From: Annona cherimola
Taxonomy: Eukaryota; Streptophyta; Magnoliopsida; Magnoliales; Annonaceae
Length of the DNA stretch: 64,000 bases
Assembly: GCA_030490835.1 (NCBI GenBank)
Contig: CM059972.1
Span: 36,435,452 to 36,499,451, forward strand
Direction: 5' to 3'
Below the pieces are notes generated by a model that was not told the DNA's origin, did not search any database, and worked only from the letters and a program-made list of their open reading frames with translations. Below are positions 34,961 to 47,468 of this stretch, one piece after another. How positions within the stretch are numbered: position 1 is the first letter of the stretch; each line of letters starts with the position of its first letter. The translations under genes were made by a program, and so were the position numbers.

Positions 34961-37900
34961 GGTGACACTTACCAAGTGATCATCCTTCCATAGGTAAGAA
35001 ACCATCCATGTGACTGCACCGCTAGCTAGGCGGTCGTCCATGATCTTACTCCCATTTCAAGGAGGGCGCCGCCGGCCACCAGCCTTCCCTTAGTGACTTG
35101 GCCACAGGTAGAGGTTGGCTTGGGTATGCAACCGTCTCGGTCTGTAACCGCCTCTACCATAGGCCTAGTACATGATCCTCGTGCACACTCATTTGTATTC
35201 TCATCGTCATGCTAGCATGATTTCATAAAATCAACACAGTCTTCAGATCGTGCCATTTTTGAAGTCAAAACTTAAAAGAACATAATCCATCGCAAACCTC
35301 AGATTGTGCCCTTCTCAAATTGAGAACTAAGCATAATCATTTTTAAAGATAAAATATTTTGATAAATTGTATTCGAATCATGATGTTAGGATGACCACCC
35401 TTAAATAATTTTAGAAACATTTTAGTAAATCAGTTTTACAAAACATTTATAATACTTGAGAAAATAATATTTTCAAGAATATTTCTTGTTTGTTAGTAAA
35501 CAATTTTAGAATCATCTCAATAAACCAATTTTAAAATATTTCAATAATTGAAAAGAACAAATTTTCTTGTAAATATTTTTATTCCCATTGCTGGGCTTTT
35601 TATGAGCAAAGGATAGACAAACACATCTGCTTCCATTTTATTGGCATTATATGCCTCGTTCACACACCATCCTTGCCACTTTTATGTAGAGAAGCATTTG
35701 CACTATCATTTGAACTTCATTAAAGCAAAATAGTCATCAAATCGTTTTGTATCATTAATTTATTGAGTGGATCATCCTTAAAACTCTTTTAAAAACATGA
35801 ATACAAGACATTTTCAAAGTATTTCAGTCTTCAAAGAGTTTGAAAATATCTCAATAGATCATTTCAAAGCATCTATATAAACCATTTCAAGACATTTATA
35901 TAAGTCATTTCGAAAGCCCTATTTATTTACAAATATCATTATATGAAGAATCATTCTTTTCTCAAAGCTCCTTAGGAATAGAATTCCCAAAGTTTGTTTT
36001 CAAATATCATCTTGTAAGAGAATCGAAACTCTCTCATCATAAAATGCTCTTGAAATAGCATTTCTAAGAACTTTCCAAACATGTCATTCATAAGGAGTAA
36101 AATCATACCTTCAAAAATTGAGCATGCTTACAATGAAATAATGCTGAGGCTTTTCATTAAAGCCATATTTTCAAGAATTGAATGTGCTTACTCTGTAAGC
36201 AATTCTAAAATCATCGATATAAATACTTAAAACAAAATATCTTGAAACATCATGTGTGGCGCCCCAGCCCGAGCATCACATCCTTATCTCGGGATCTATT
36301 GACTGGTAAACGTGATCAGGATTGTTGCCCTGTCACACGGCGGGCTTATTGGATATTTATCCACTTAATCCTAACTCCTTAGAATTTTATATCATTTATA
36401 CATTCAATTTCCATCAAATGTCATTTTAGACCATTATATCATTTGAGAAATCATATCATGATATTTCATGTCTTAGCATTTACCCATAAAAAATTTTCAC
36501 CTTCTATCGTCACAAAATCATAACATAATTTATATACAACATTTTATATCATATAAAATTGTAGAAATTCATATCATGCTCATCAACCATTGATACTTGT
36601 TCACAAAACACAGTCATAAAATAGATCACATATGATCGTCAAAATAATAAGTATCAAGTCATTATACAACCATTCTCCATAAGCGACATTTATAAGAAAT
36701 CATCAAGTTTTCCATTCTTCCATGTCCAATTCATGCTCCTTGGTCATCTTCATTCCTTCACCTGTCTATGGGTTTGGAAAACAAAACGTGAGTTGAAAAC
36801 TCAATAAGCAAGCTGTACATTTTTCAGCCAATTCATTTTGAAGACAACATTGTTTAAAAGCATTTCTCTCCATTCAGTAGAGACACTTAGCAAGTGATCA
36901 ACTACCTGCGGAGCAGAAATATTTTTATAAACCTTTCATAAACATTTCATATCCATTGGATGTGCAAATGCATCATTTCCATTCATGACATTATCCTTCA
37001 TGTGACGGTACGCTAGCTCGGGGAACATTCTTTCGTGACATGATCCTTTCCATCCTTGGTGCTGGACCTTCCGACTTGATAACGTCAAGGGCGGACTCCT
37101 TGTCCTGCTTTCTGCCTTGACTAGCCTACTTGATTTTCATTCCATGCATGACTTTTAGTCACCCCAGCATTATATACCTCTTACACATGAAACTTGTCAT
37201 TCTCATGTAGAGAATTCTTTGTACTATCCCTTTTAAACATCATTTTAATGAAACATTGTTTAAATCCATATTTCATCACATTTCATACATAATTGCGAAA
37301 CAGTAAGCAAATCACTTATTATATTTGAAATAACATTTTAATACACATTGAGATAAAGGAATGACCATCCTTAAATAAATTTGAAATAAAATCAATTGCA
37401 AAATGCTTCAAAACATTTAAAACATCATTTGCAGTCATTTTATCATAATTTGATAAAACGAAAAGCATTTAGAAAATTGCTTGCTTACATGCTTCGCCTT
37501 AGCTTTCCATATCACTTATCTCTTTGCCTTTTCCTATACATATAAGAATGATATAGCATTTATATACTTTCCATTTGCTTGCATTCAACTTAGCTTTTCA
37601 ATCTATTTTCATTAATATTCATAACCCACTTGAATTCCAAGTCGGGTGTACATACACAACATACTTATGCATCATACCATTCATTACACCACATGTTCAA
37701 TTCCCATATTTAGGGTAACATTCATATATACCATAATACCTTCATTGGTCATTCATTAGACACCATATGGAAGTTTATTACTCCCACTTATCATTTTTCA
37801 CATTTTTCACAATTCACACATTGTGTTCATTCTTAAGCACTTAGTTAATGTTCTAAACCTCATATATTAATCTCGAAATTTGAGATTATCATTACTTACC

Positions 37901-38965
37901 AAAACAGCAACATAATACACATTTTTCATCATATTTTCATGCATTTTTGCATTTAACGATTCACATAAACCCTTTATCATTTTCTCATGCCTATCTCTCC
38001 ATACATGTCCATTTTTCAACACATAATTCATGTGTTTCTTAAAATTTTTCAACACAGAAACTTGCTTCTTATTTCAGCATGATTAAATTCCTTAATTAAA
38101 AAATAATTTAGGGTCTAATTTTGGATTTTCAATCCATTCATCATAGGGTTCCAAAACAGCAACTTTAGGACCCGTTTTTCATCCTTTCAACGTCCCTTTT
38201 GAAACTTATCTCTAAACAGATTTATAATCTATAAATTCCAGAAATTAATCATGTTTTTCTTAACCCAAATTTAGGATATTATCACATATTTAAAATCTAA
38301 AATTTTTTTGCTTCCTTAACAGCAATGTCTTTACACATATTGGGTATCCATTTGACCTGCTTTGACTTGTCCAATATATGTCCATAAAATCAGATTTAGG
38401 GCTAATCCTTTCAAAATCTTTTGGACACTCAAAGTACCCTAAACATGGGTTATTTTACCCTCCATAACATCCATAAATCGTTTAGGCTAATTCATGTATC
38501 ATTTTTAACATAGAAACATGGAAATCGGGTCATATATATAACCCTAATTCCCATCTTTTCTAATTTTCATAACTTAAGCCTAAATCAACATATATAATTC
38601 CTCTAATCATGAATCATCATGTAATCATAATAACACATCAAAACAGCAACATCATATATGAATTTTAGGAAATTTCAACTAAGTTCATCAACTCATATTC
38701 AACCTTAATCACCAATTTCTTCCTCTTGAACCCTTAATTGCATACTTGTCATTAAATCCCCATTCAATACCCTAATCAAGGGCATCATGAATCATCCTTT
38801 AAGGGTTCATTATGAATCATATTCATGACTCATAAATTAAGTTAGAAAAATTAAGTTTAAATGATTCAAAATATTAAGATAACTTACTTGTATTGAATCA
38901 CACTTGAACTTAACTTCTCTACCTTGAATTCCTTGCTTCCTTTCCCTTTTTTCTTCCTCTTTTTC

Positions 38966-40700
38966 TATGAGGACCAGGTATTTTATTTTATTTTCATTAT
39001 AACCCTTCTCTATTATGAGGTAATTTATGAACATGCTACTAGAAATTTATGATGTTAGTGGATTAATAATATATATGGACATTGTTGAGCACTACGACTA
39101 TTTTCCACCTCGCAGAGTAGGTACGAGGTTCGACCTGCCCGGTTAGGTCGTGGGGGTGAAGGGGGCAGCGCCCCCGGAGAAATTTTTAACTATTAAGTCA
39201 TAGGAGTGGGAAAGTAAATTATTAATTGCGATTAGACCCGACCCATGCTCCGACCCGGCCCGACTCGATGGAGGTTCGGTAATAAAGAGGAGCTCACGAG
39301 CTAAGGCTTCATCTTTCATTTGCGCCCGACTACGTTTCCCTCTTCTTCTCTTCCCGTTCTCTGCTTCTTCTTTTCTTTCTCTCCTATTCAGTTCGATCCA
39401 GCTGTAGATTTCTTCAAGAAAACTCTACCAACTACCTTGAAGGTTATCGATTCCAATCAAGGAAGCTCCGAACTTCTGCAATCCAAGCCTAGGGTCGTTG
39501 TTTTTTGGGAAAAATCATGATTAAGGTAAGTAGATGCCGCCCTTTCTTGGTTGAATGATGAAATCTCGTATTAAATATGATATGAAACTGGTGGCAATAC
39601 TTAACACCCAATAAATTTATGGTATGGGGCGTAGTGTTCGTAACAGTTAGATTAAGCAAGGTTTGTGGGAAATTTGCCGTGAATGAGTGATTTTATGAAG
39701 TAGAGGACTCGTTAGCAGTTTTTGTATTCTTAAAATATGATGTTAATTGATTCGGTTCAAACGAGAGTATGAACTAGAGGTTTTCCCTTTCTGCTCCTAC
39801 CATGTGTTTGTTAAAATGCTCGTGTGGCAGTTTTATACATTGAATTGAAAGTAAACCTTGTTGATGTCGTATGTGTGGTTTGTGACATGTATTCTTGTCT
39901 TCATGTATGATGTGTTATTTAAAATAGTTGGTTGTAAAAGGGTTGTTCATGGCCCTTGATTGACATGAGGAGAGGGTTGTTCATGGCCCCTGATTGACAT
40001 GAGGAGAGGGTTGTTCATGGCCCTTGATTGACATGAGTGGAGAATTGTTCGTGTCCTTCTATTTATACGTGGTTATATGCATACGATCTTGGGAGTGGGT
40101 ATCGGACTCATATGTTTTATTTTGATCATGACATGTGCATCCAAAACTTTGCTTATTCCGCTTTGTGCTAACTATTATCTACTTACTGAGTCTATTTAGA
40201 CTCATATGGTTTGTTATTTTTTTCTTTAGTCCCAGGTCAGTGGGGAACCTCAAGATGGGGCAAGTGGAAGACCAAATCTTGGAGACCATTAGAACATCTC
40301 TAATTAAAGTTATTTAAAATTTATGCTCTTTTGACATTAGTATTATGTAGACAGTTATTGAGCTAGATTTAACCTTGACAAACATATTGTATTTAGTATT
40401 TCGAATTGGATTACGATTTATGTGGATGCATGTAGATATGATCATTCGGTTTGCTTGTTGTGTATGGATAAATTTGAACGATTTCCTTCCATATGAATGC
40501 CCTTATCATATGAAGATACAAATATATAAATATTGAGTTGAAGGTCACATATTGAAATGAAATTGAATTGCTTATGAATAACAGGTTGTGTATTACATAC
40601 CACCCCCTATATATTATGGGGAGATGCTGTCAAATTTTTCGTAGGTCATATGGTACCCTTTTGACAAGTTATTTTGAATATTTAGAAATAGGGCGTTACA
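38966..40700 (+). mobile_element. Solo LTR K2, 1.74 kb
   Basis: Relative of K1, with exact duplication TTTTC (38961-38965 and 40701-40705). The first dinucleotide is TA instead of TG (TATGAGGACC), a point change. It shares the GGGGGCAGCGCCCCC hairpin (39159-39173), the CT-rich stretch and the GCGTTACA end. The GGGTTGTTCATGGCCC-type repeat is present three times (39950-40045) against two in K1. Confidence 0.85.
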
Positions 40701-41449
40701 TTTTCTCTCCTTTTCTCACTCTTTTCTTGCTGGAAAATGGACGTATATAGCTTCTAGAGTTAGGGGGCCTTGTGTTGGAAACAATACTTCAAAACAAAGT
40801 AAAATTGACCAAAGATTAAGTTTTGATGATTAACAACAACTAACTTGAGTATATTTAAAGGACTAATGAGTTTGCCATTTGTTTTAAGGAACTTAAGTTG
40901 CCAAGTCGATCCCCAAGTCGACTTGGACTTCGACTTAGGGTGAAGTCGATCCCAAAGTCGACTTAACTATCGACTTGAGAAAGAACCTCAAAGGCAAAAT
41001 CAACTTGCAGGTGAAGTCGCATCCCAAGTCGACTCCACATGCGACTTGGGAAGCCAAGTCGCAAACGAAGTCGACCTCGCTATTGACTTCAAACATAAAA
41101 AACTGTCCAGAGCTGAATTTTGGGGCACGAAGCTGCCCAAGTCGCAGGCCAAGTCGACTCCAGGTGCGACTTGGGTGAAATCGCAGACAAAGTCGACTTC
41201 ATCCGCGACTTGAGAAGTTCAGACTTCAAAGATGCAGTTTCAAAGCCAATTCAAGGAATCTCTCACTCAAGTTCAAAGCAGAGATTCAAGATGGAGATCA
41301 AATCAAGTCTATCAAGTCTTAAAGACCAACTGAGTCAAATGCAAAGCAAGGCGCATGATTCAAAACTCAGGCTCTCCTAAGAATCATCAAGGAAACAAGC
41401 CAAGCAAGATAGAGCAAGATCAAATGAAGAACAAAGCGTATTTTGCAAA

Positions 41450-41720
41450 GACCAAGTCAAGTCGCAACCCAAGTCGACTCCATGATCGACTTGAGTTGAA
41501 GTCGGAAGCCAAAGTCGACTCAAGACTCAGACTTGGAAACTGACAAGGTGAAGTCGCACCCGAAGTCGACTTCACATGCGACTTGGGTCAAGATGATACC
41601 CAAGTCGACTCTGACTGAAACTTGAAGTTGCGACGGAGAAGCGAAGTCGCACCCGAAGTCGACTCCATCTGCGACTTGGGCGAAGTCGCATCCGAAGTCG
41701 ACTCCACATGCGACTTGGGT
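41450..41720. repeat. GTCGAC array in U3 of element C
   Basis: Repeated units with GTCGAC cores and AAGTCGCA / TGCGACTT arms end about 80 bp upstream of the TATA box. The last two units (from about 41645) are regular and about 39 bp apart, as in element A. The duplicate is at 50026-50296 in the 3' LTR. Confidence 0.88.
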
Positions 41721-41740
41721 CGCAACGGTCGGAATTTATT

Positions 41741-41786
41741 CGAACGTTGGCGCATTAAATGCGCGCCACCTACCCTCTAACGTTCG
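41741..41786. promoter_or_regulatory. Nested dyad upstream of the LTR TATA box
   Basis: CGAACGTT (41741-41748) and AACGTTCG (41779-41786) are exact reverse complements. Between them lies GGCGCATTAAATGCGCGCC (41749-41767), nearly self-complementary. The outer arms contain the ACGT core recognised by many plant bZIP factors; that role is inferred. The module is kept in A, B, D and L with few changes and repeats at 50317-50362. Confidence 0.7.
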
Positions 41787-41801
41787 GATTCCCTCCAAAA
41801 T

Positions 41802-41808
41802 TATAAAA
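41802..41808 (+). promoter_or_regulatory. TATA box of element C 5' LTR
   Basis: TATAAAA followed by GGCATTCATGG, 16 bp after the dyad. The equivalent box in the 3' LTR is 50378-50384. Transcription would be expected to begin about 30 bp downstream, near 41835. Confidence 0.75.
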
Positions 41809-42437
41809 GGCATTCATGGTAGACGGGGGAGGTAGCTGGAAAATCATTAAGAGTGCATAACTACCATCTACAAGAGCTTTAAAGAGATCAAGCTAACCAA
41901 AGAGGAAGAACTTTGCTTCAAACTGCAAGAGCTCAACCACTGATCATACAAAGCCACTTCAACAAGTTCTTCTCTGCGCCAAACTGCTTCTACACATCTG
42001 TAAAGTGTAGTTTTCTTATTGTTTCTGTTGTATGTGTTAAACTTGATTTAGTTTGAGGAACTAAGATCAAGTGTAAGCAAAGTAGTGTGTGATTGGAGTG
42101 TGACTCATCACCTACTTGTGCTGTGTTTTGTTGATGCCACCTAGAGCTGGAATCTAGAAGAGAGCAGTGACTCTAATTGTATTGAGAGAATACAATAGTG
42201 GAACCCAAGTCACAGGGAGTGTGAGGTTTGAAGAGTGGAGTAGGGAGGTTGCCCGAACCACTATAAAAATCCTGTGTGATTGATTTATACTTCTGCTATT
42301 TACATTGCTTTCCATTTCGTTTCTTCATTAAGGGGACTGGATTAATCCGGGGATAAGCTTCTGTTTAAGATATAATTTTTAAATACCCAATTCACCCCTC
42401 CCCTCTTGGGTTTTGCCATCAACTCGGGACCAACAAG

Positions 42438-42449
42438 TGGTATCAGAGC
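42438..42449 (+). other. Element C primer-binding site
   Basis: TGGTATCAGAGC, two bases after the 5' LTR, complementary to initiator tRNA-Met. Confidence 0.97.
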
Positions 42450-42483
42450 AGATCTTTGAGTTTACCAAAGAGATCTTATTAAT

Positions 42484-43887
42484 ATGGCATCCCAATCTAC
42501 TTCCGTTCCCTCATTTGCTAAAGGCCAATCCTTTACAAGGCCACCGTTGTTTGATGGGAGCAATTTTGGATATTGGAAGCTTCGTATGAAGCAACTCATC
42601 ATGGCTACCGACATGGATTCTTGGATTGCTATCCAAGATGGAGTAATCTTGCCTACCGATGAAAGAGCTTCCAAATGGACCGATGAGGAAGTAAGAATTG
42701 TTAAGAGCAACGCCAAAGCTATGAACTCTTTATTTTGTGCTCTTACTGCTTCTGAATATGATAGAGTATCCTCTTGCTTAACCGCCAAAGAGATATGGGA
42801 TACGCTAACCTCTATCTATGAAAGAACTTCTCAAGTCCAAGGGACGAGAAGAAATATTTTGATTGGAGAACTGGAAAATTTTAGAATGCTAGAAAGAGAA
42901 AATATCTCTGAAATATTTGCTAGATTCTCGAAAATTACTAATGCTCTAAAAGGTCTTGGAAAGGCTATATCTGAATCTGAACAGGTCATGAAGATTTTAA
43001 GAGCTCTACCCGAATCATGGACTCCAAAGATCACTGCAATAGAAGAAGCCAAGGACCTTAACACGCTAAAACTTGAAGACTTAATTAGCTCACTCATGTC
43101 ACATGAGCTAATTAAGAAAAGAAATGAGGATCAACACAGAGGCAAAAGAGCAATTGCTTTGAAAGCCGCACAAGACACAGATGACTCCTCTTCTTCTCAA
43201 AACAACGACGAAATCGCCCTACTCACAAAACATTTCAGAAAATTTGTGAGGAAAGGCAAAAATTTCAGAAGCTTCAAGGATAGAACTCCTAGAGAAAAGA
43301 AGAAAGAATCAACCAAATGCTATCGATGCGGCGGTTCGGGACATATGCAAGCTCAATGTCCAACTCCTGAAGAAAGCAAAGTAAAAGAACAAAGAAAAGA
43401 TCGAGGGGACAATAAAAGATTCCAAAGATACAAAGGAAGAGGCATGTACATGAATGACGAGGAATCTACAACGAGTAACTCCTTAACCAATGAAATCGAA
43501 GTAGAAGAATGTGCAAGAATCTGCTGCATGGCATAAATCGAGCAAGAAGAACAAACTACCTCAACAAAATGCGCAAGTAATGAAGAGGTAAGTTCCAAAC
43601 TCTCCCATTCTAAGTCAAGTTATTCTTCTTTTCAAGAATGCCTCAAATGTACTGAATTAGAAGAACTACAAACTGCATATGATTCATTGTATGAAGAAAT
43701 GAAGAAATTAGGAAGCAAGTTTACAATTAAGAAGAAACAATGTGATGCAGTAATAATTGCAAATGGTAAACTTGCAGAGAAATTAGACAAAATAAAAGAA
43801 GAAAATGATATGCTTAAAAAGGAGATAAGATTTACTTGCTTATTTTTTCAGACATGTTTTAAGGCAAAAGCAAATAATGAATGGTTC
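42484..43887 (+). pseudogene. gag: Element C gag, nonsense codon, fused in frame to pol
   Basis: Starts MASQST at 42484, 35 bp after the primer site. The N-terminal domain and first knuckle (CYRCGGSGHMQAQC, 43318-43359) are intact. CAA-to-TAA at 43534-43536 stops the protein after 350 residues. The same frame then reads the start of the coiled-coil-like region (MKKLGSKF ... EENDMLKK) and passes at 43818-43825 directly into the pre-protease segment ([16 protein letters not shown]). Compared with B, 458 bp between two copies of AAAGGAGA are absent, removing the second knuckle and the gag stop. Without the nonsense codon it would be a continuous Gag-Pol frame. Confidence 0.92.
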
Positions 43888-46800
43888 ATGGATAGCGGTT
43901 GCTCAAGGCATATGACCGGTGAAAGAAGCTTATTCCATAAACTTAAGCCTTGCAACAATGGAATGGTTGCCTTTGGCAATAATGAAAAAGGTAAAATTAA
44001 AGGTAAAGGAAATATACATAGTATTTCAAATGCATGCATGGAAGATGTTTTGTTTGTTGAAGGACTCAAACACAATTTAATGAGCATTAGCCAATTATGT
44101 GATAAAGGATACAAAGTTGTGTTTGAATCATCTATATGTAATGTATTTGATGGAGAACATATCATGTTTAGTGGTAAAAGATATGGAAATGTATATTTGG
44201 TTTCACTTGATGAATTAAATGGTCAATGTCTAATGGTCATTGATAATGATCCATGGGTTTGGCATAAAAGGCTTGGACATATAAACATGGGAAACATAAA
44301 GACCCTATGGAAAAAGAGTTTGGTAGAAGGATTACCAAGATTGAAATATGACAAGGACAAGATTTGTAAGGCATGTCAATTATCAAAACAACCCAAGATG
44401 CCTTTCTCTACCAAAAAGGAAATTTCCACCACTAAGCCACTTGAATTGCTACACATGGATCTATACGGGCCATTAGACATTCTAACCATTGGTGGAAAGA
44501 AATATGTATTTGTCATAGTTGATGATTTTTCAAGATTCACATGGATAATTCTCTTAGCTAGTAAAGACGAAGCCTTCTCTATGTTTGCAACTTTTGTAAA
44601 TTTGGTGCAAAATGAAAAACAAAGTACTATTGTGACCATAAGAAGCGATCATGGTGGCGAATTCGAAAACAAACGATTCATGGAATTTTGCAATGAAAAA
44701 GGAATTCACCACACATTTTCTGCACCAAGAACTCCACAACAAAATGGAGTAGTAGAAAGGAAAAATAGAACTATACAAGAGATGGCTAGAACTATGCTAA
44801 ATGAGAGCAATCTATCCAAGAAATTTTGGGGTGAAGCTGTAAGTACAGCTTGTCATGTATTGAACAAAGTCACCATTCGAGCAATCTTGAAAAAGACCCC
44901 ATATGAACTATGGAAAGGAAGAAAACCAAATATTTCTTATTTTCATGCTTTTGGATGTACATGTTATGTTTTGAACAATGGAAAAACTAACTTGGGAAAG
45001 TTAGATGCTAAAAGCGATGAGGCTATATTCCTTGGATATTCATCAAATAGCAAAGCATATAGAGTTTTCAATAAACGAAACCAAGTTGTTGAAGAATCCA
45101 TACACGTTGTATTTGATGAAATTAACCAAACTCCGAGAAAGGAGGATGAACTAAGTGATGCAGATGAGACAAAAGGCAAAGAACAACCAAAGGAACTCGA
45201 GCTCAAGCCAGAAAATCTCATGGAGGAAGAGGTAAGTGAAGGTAATGATTCTTACAAACCTCCAACTGATTTAAAGTTCAAAAATGCCCATCCAATTGAG
45301 CAAGTTATTGGAAATGTATATGAAGGAGTGAAAACTAGAAGATCAAAACAAAATGTTTATGGTCAATATGCTTTTGTATCTAAAATTGAACCAAATACCA
45401 TTGAACAAGCTCTCAATGATGAAAATTGGATTATTGCAATGCAAGAAGAGCTAAACCAATTCGAAAGAAACAATGTATGGCATTTAGTTCCTAGACCAAA
45501 TAATCACACTATCATTGGTACCAAATGGGTATTTAGGAACAAATTAGATGAAAGCGGACTTGTAATTAGAAACAAGGCCAGATTAGTAGCCAAAGGGTAT
45601 TCCCAAGAAGAAGGAATTGATTTTGAAGAATCATATGCACCCGTGGCTAGATTAGAAGCCATACGTATTTTACTAGCATTTGCTTCTCATATGAATTTCA
45701 AACTGTTCCAAATGGATGTAAAAAGTGCATTTTTGAATGGCTATTTGAATGAAGAAGTATATGTTGAACAACCCCCTAGTTTTGAAGAAAAGAATCAATC
45801 AAAGTATGTTTATAAATTGACCAAAGCATTATATGGACTAAAACAAGCTCCAAGAGCTTGGTATGAAAGGTTGAACAAATTTCTGATTGATCATGAGTTT
45901 CTAAGAGGGAAAGTAGATACTACTTTGTTCATCAAATACAAAAATAAAAATATTTTAATTGTACAGATTTATGTAGATGACATAATTTTCGGTGCTACTG
46001 ACGAAAATCTTTGTCAAGAATTTTCTAAGATTATGCAGAGCGAATTCGAAATGAGCATGATGGGAGAACTAAATTTCTTCCTTGGACTGCAAATCAAGCA
46101 ATAAAATGAAGGGATATTCTTGAACCAATCCAAGTACGTCAAAGAGATGCTCAAGAAATTTGGAATGCAAAATAGCAAAGGAGCAAATACTCCAATGAGC
46201 TCTACAATCAAAATCGACACAGATGAAAACGGTAAATGTATCGATCAAAAGCTTTATAGAAGCATGATAGGATCTTTGCTATACTTAACTGCTTCTAGAC
46301 CTGATATTTTATTCAGTGTTTGTATGTGTTCGAGATTTCAAGCATGTCCTAAAGAATCACATTTACTTGCTGTAAAAAGGATTTTTAAATATTTGATAAA
46401 AACTACCAATCTTGGACTATGGTATCCAAAGGGGTCAACCTTTGATTTAATCGGCTATTCGGATGCAGATTTTGCCGGCTATAAAGTAGATAGAAAGAGT
46501 ACTAGTGGAACTTGTCAGTTTCTTGGACATATGTTAGTTTCATGGTACTCAAGAAAACAAACAAGTGTTGCTCTATCTACTGCGGAAGCCGAATACATAG
46601 CCGCCGGTAGTTGTTGTGCCCAATTGCTTTGGATGAAACAGCAATTGAAAGATTATGGTATTGATTATGTTGATATTCCTATTAGATGTGATAATACAAG
46701 TGCAATTTGTCTGACTAAAAATCCTGTACTGCATTCAAGAACCAACCATATTGATGTGAGACATCATTTTATTCGTGAACATGTTGAAAATCATGATGTA

Positions 46801-46914
46801 TGCTTAGAATATGTGAAAACTGAGGACCAAATTGCTGATATCTTTACCAAACCATTAGCCAAAGAATCATTCTATAAAATTAGGAATGATATGGGGATGA
46901 TAGAGCTAAATTAA
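43888..46914 (+). pseudogene. pol: Element C pol (PR-INT-RT-RNase H), one nonsense codon
   Basis: The Met before DSGCSRHM is at 43888. Protease, HHCC, integrase core ([21 protein letters not shown]), RT ([14 protein letters not shown]) and RNase H ([35 protein letters not shown]) are all present and their key residues look intact. A TAA at 46102-46104 separates RT from RNase H, three codons away from the position of the stop in element A. Total span is 1,009 codons against 1,008 in A and D. This is the best-preserved pol of the window. Confidence 0.94.
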
Positions 46915-46959
46915 GAAAAATTAAACAAGAAACTGAAATTTGAAAAAGGCAAGTCAATG

Positions 46960-47160
46960 GGTCAAGTCGACTCCATGGGAGCCAAATCGACTCCGCCAAG
47001 TCGACTTGGGAAAGTGAAGTTGACTCCGCTTCAACAGCGAAGTCGACTCCACAGGGTCGAAGTCGACTCCGCTCGAAGGCGAAGTCGACTCCAAGGGACC
47101 GAAGTCGACTTCGCCTAGGGCAAGTCGACTCCGCGAGCGCGCCACCATCCGGATTCCTCT
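46960..47160 (+). promoter_or_regulatory. GTCGAC block resembling LTR U3, upstream of ORF3
   Basis: GTCGAC occurs at 46966, 47000, 47042, 47062, 47084, 47104 and 47124, about 20 bp apart, mostly as AAGTCGACTCC. It is followed by GCGCGCCACC (47137-47146) and GGATTCCT (47151-47158). The same two words, in the same order, follow the array in U3 of the LTR (GCGCGCCACC at 41761-41770, GGATTCCCTCC at 41786-41796). No TATAAAA follows here. This suggests a partial copy of U3 inside the element; promoter activity is inference. Confidence 0.6.
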
Positions 47161-47468
47161 CTCTATTCTTTTTCTTTCCTTTCCTTTTCTTCTTTCTCAT
47201 TTTCCCGCTTTTTCTCTCTTTCCTACTTCCGGCAACCCTGTTTTCCTTCTCGGCTCCGGCGATTTCTTCTCCGGCCAACTCTTTCCATTTCCGGAAATCT
47301 CCTCCTCCGGCAAGCCATTTCCGACAGCTCCTCATCTCTCTCTTTCTTTTCCAAACCCCAACTTTCTCAACTTCTCTCACATATCTCTCTCCCTCAACTA
47401 CTCTCTCCGTCTCTAAAACTCCCAAATCCCAAATCCTATCTCTCAGTTTCCAACTCCAAACCAAATCA

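Larger units (their letters stand above)
40773..42435 (+). repeat. Element C 5' LTR
   Basis: 1,663 bp. U3 carries two GTCGAC blocks (about 40891-41210 and 41450-41720), then a dyad (41741-41786) and the TATA box (41802-41808). The 3' end carries CCCGAACCACTATAAAAATC (42254-42273), conserved in the other copia LTRs here. Ends CAACA, followed by AG and the primer site. Confidence 0.95.
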
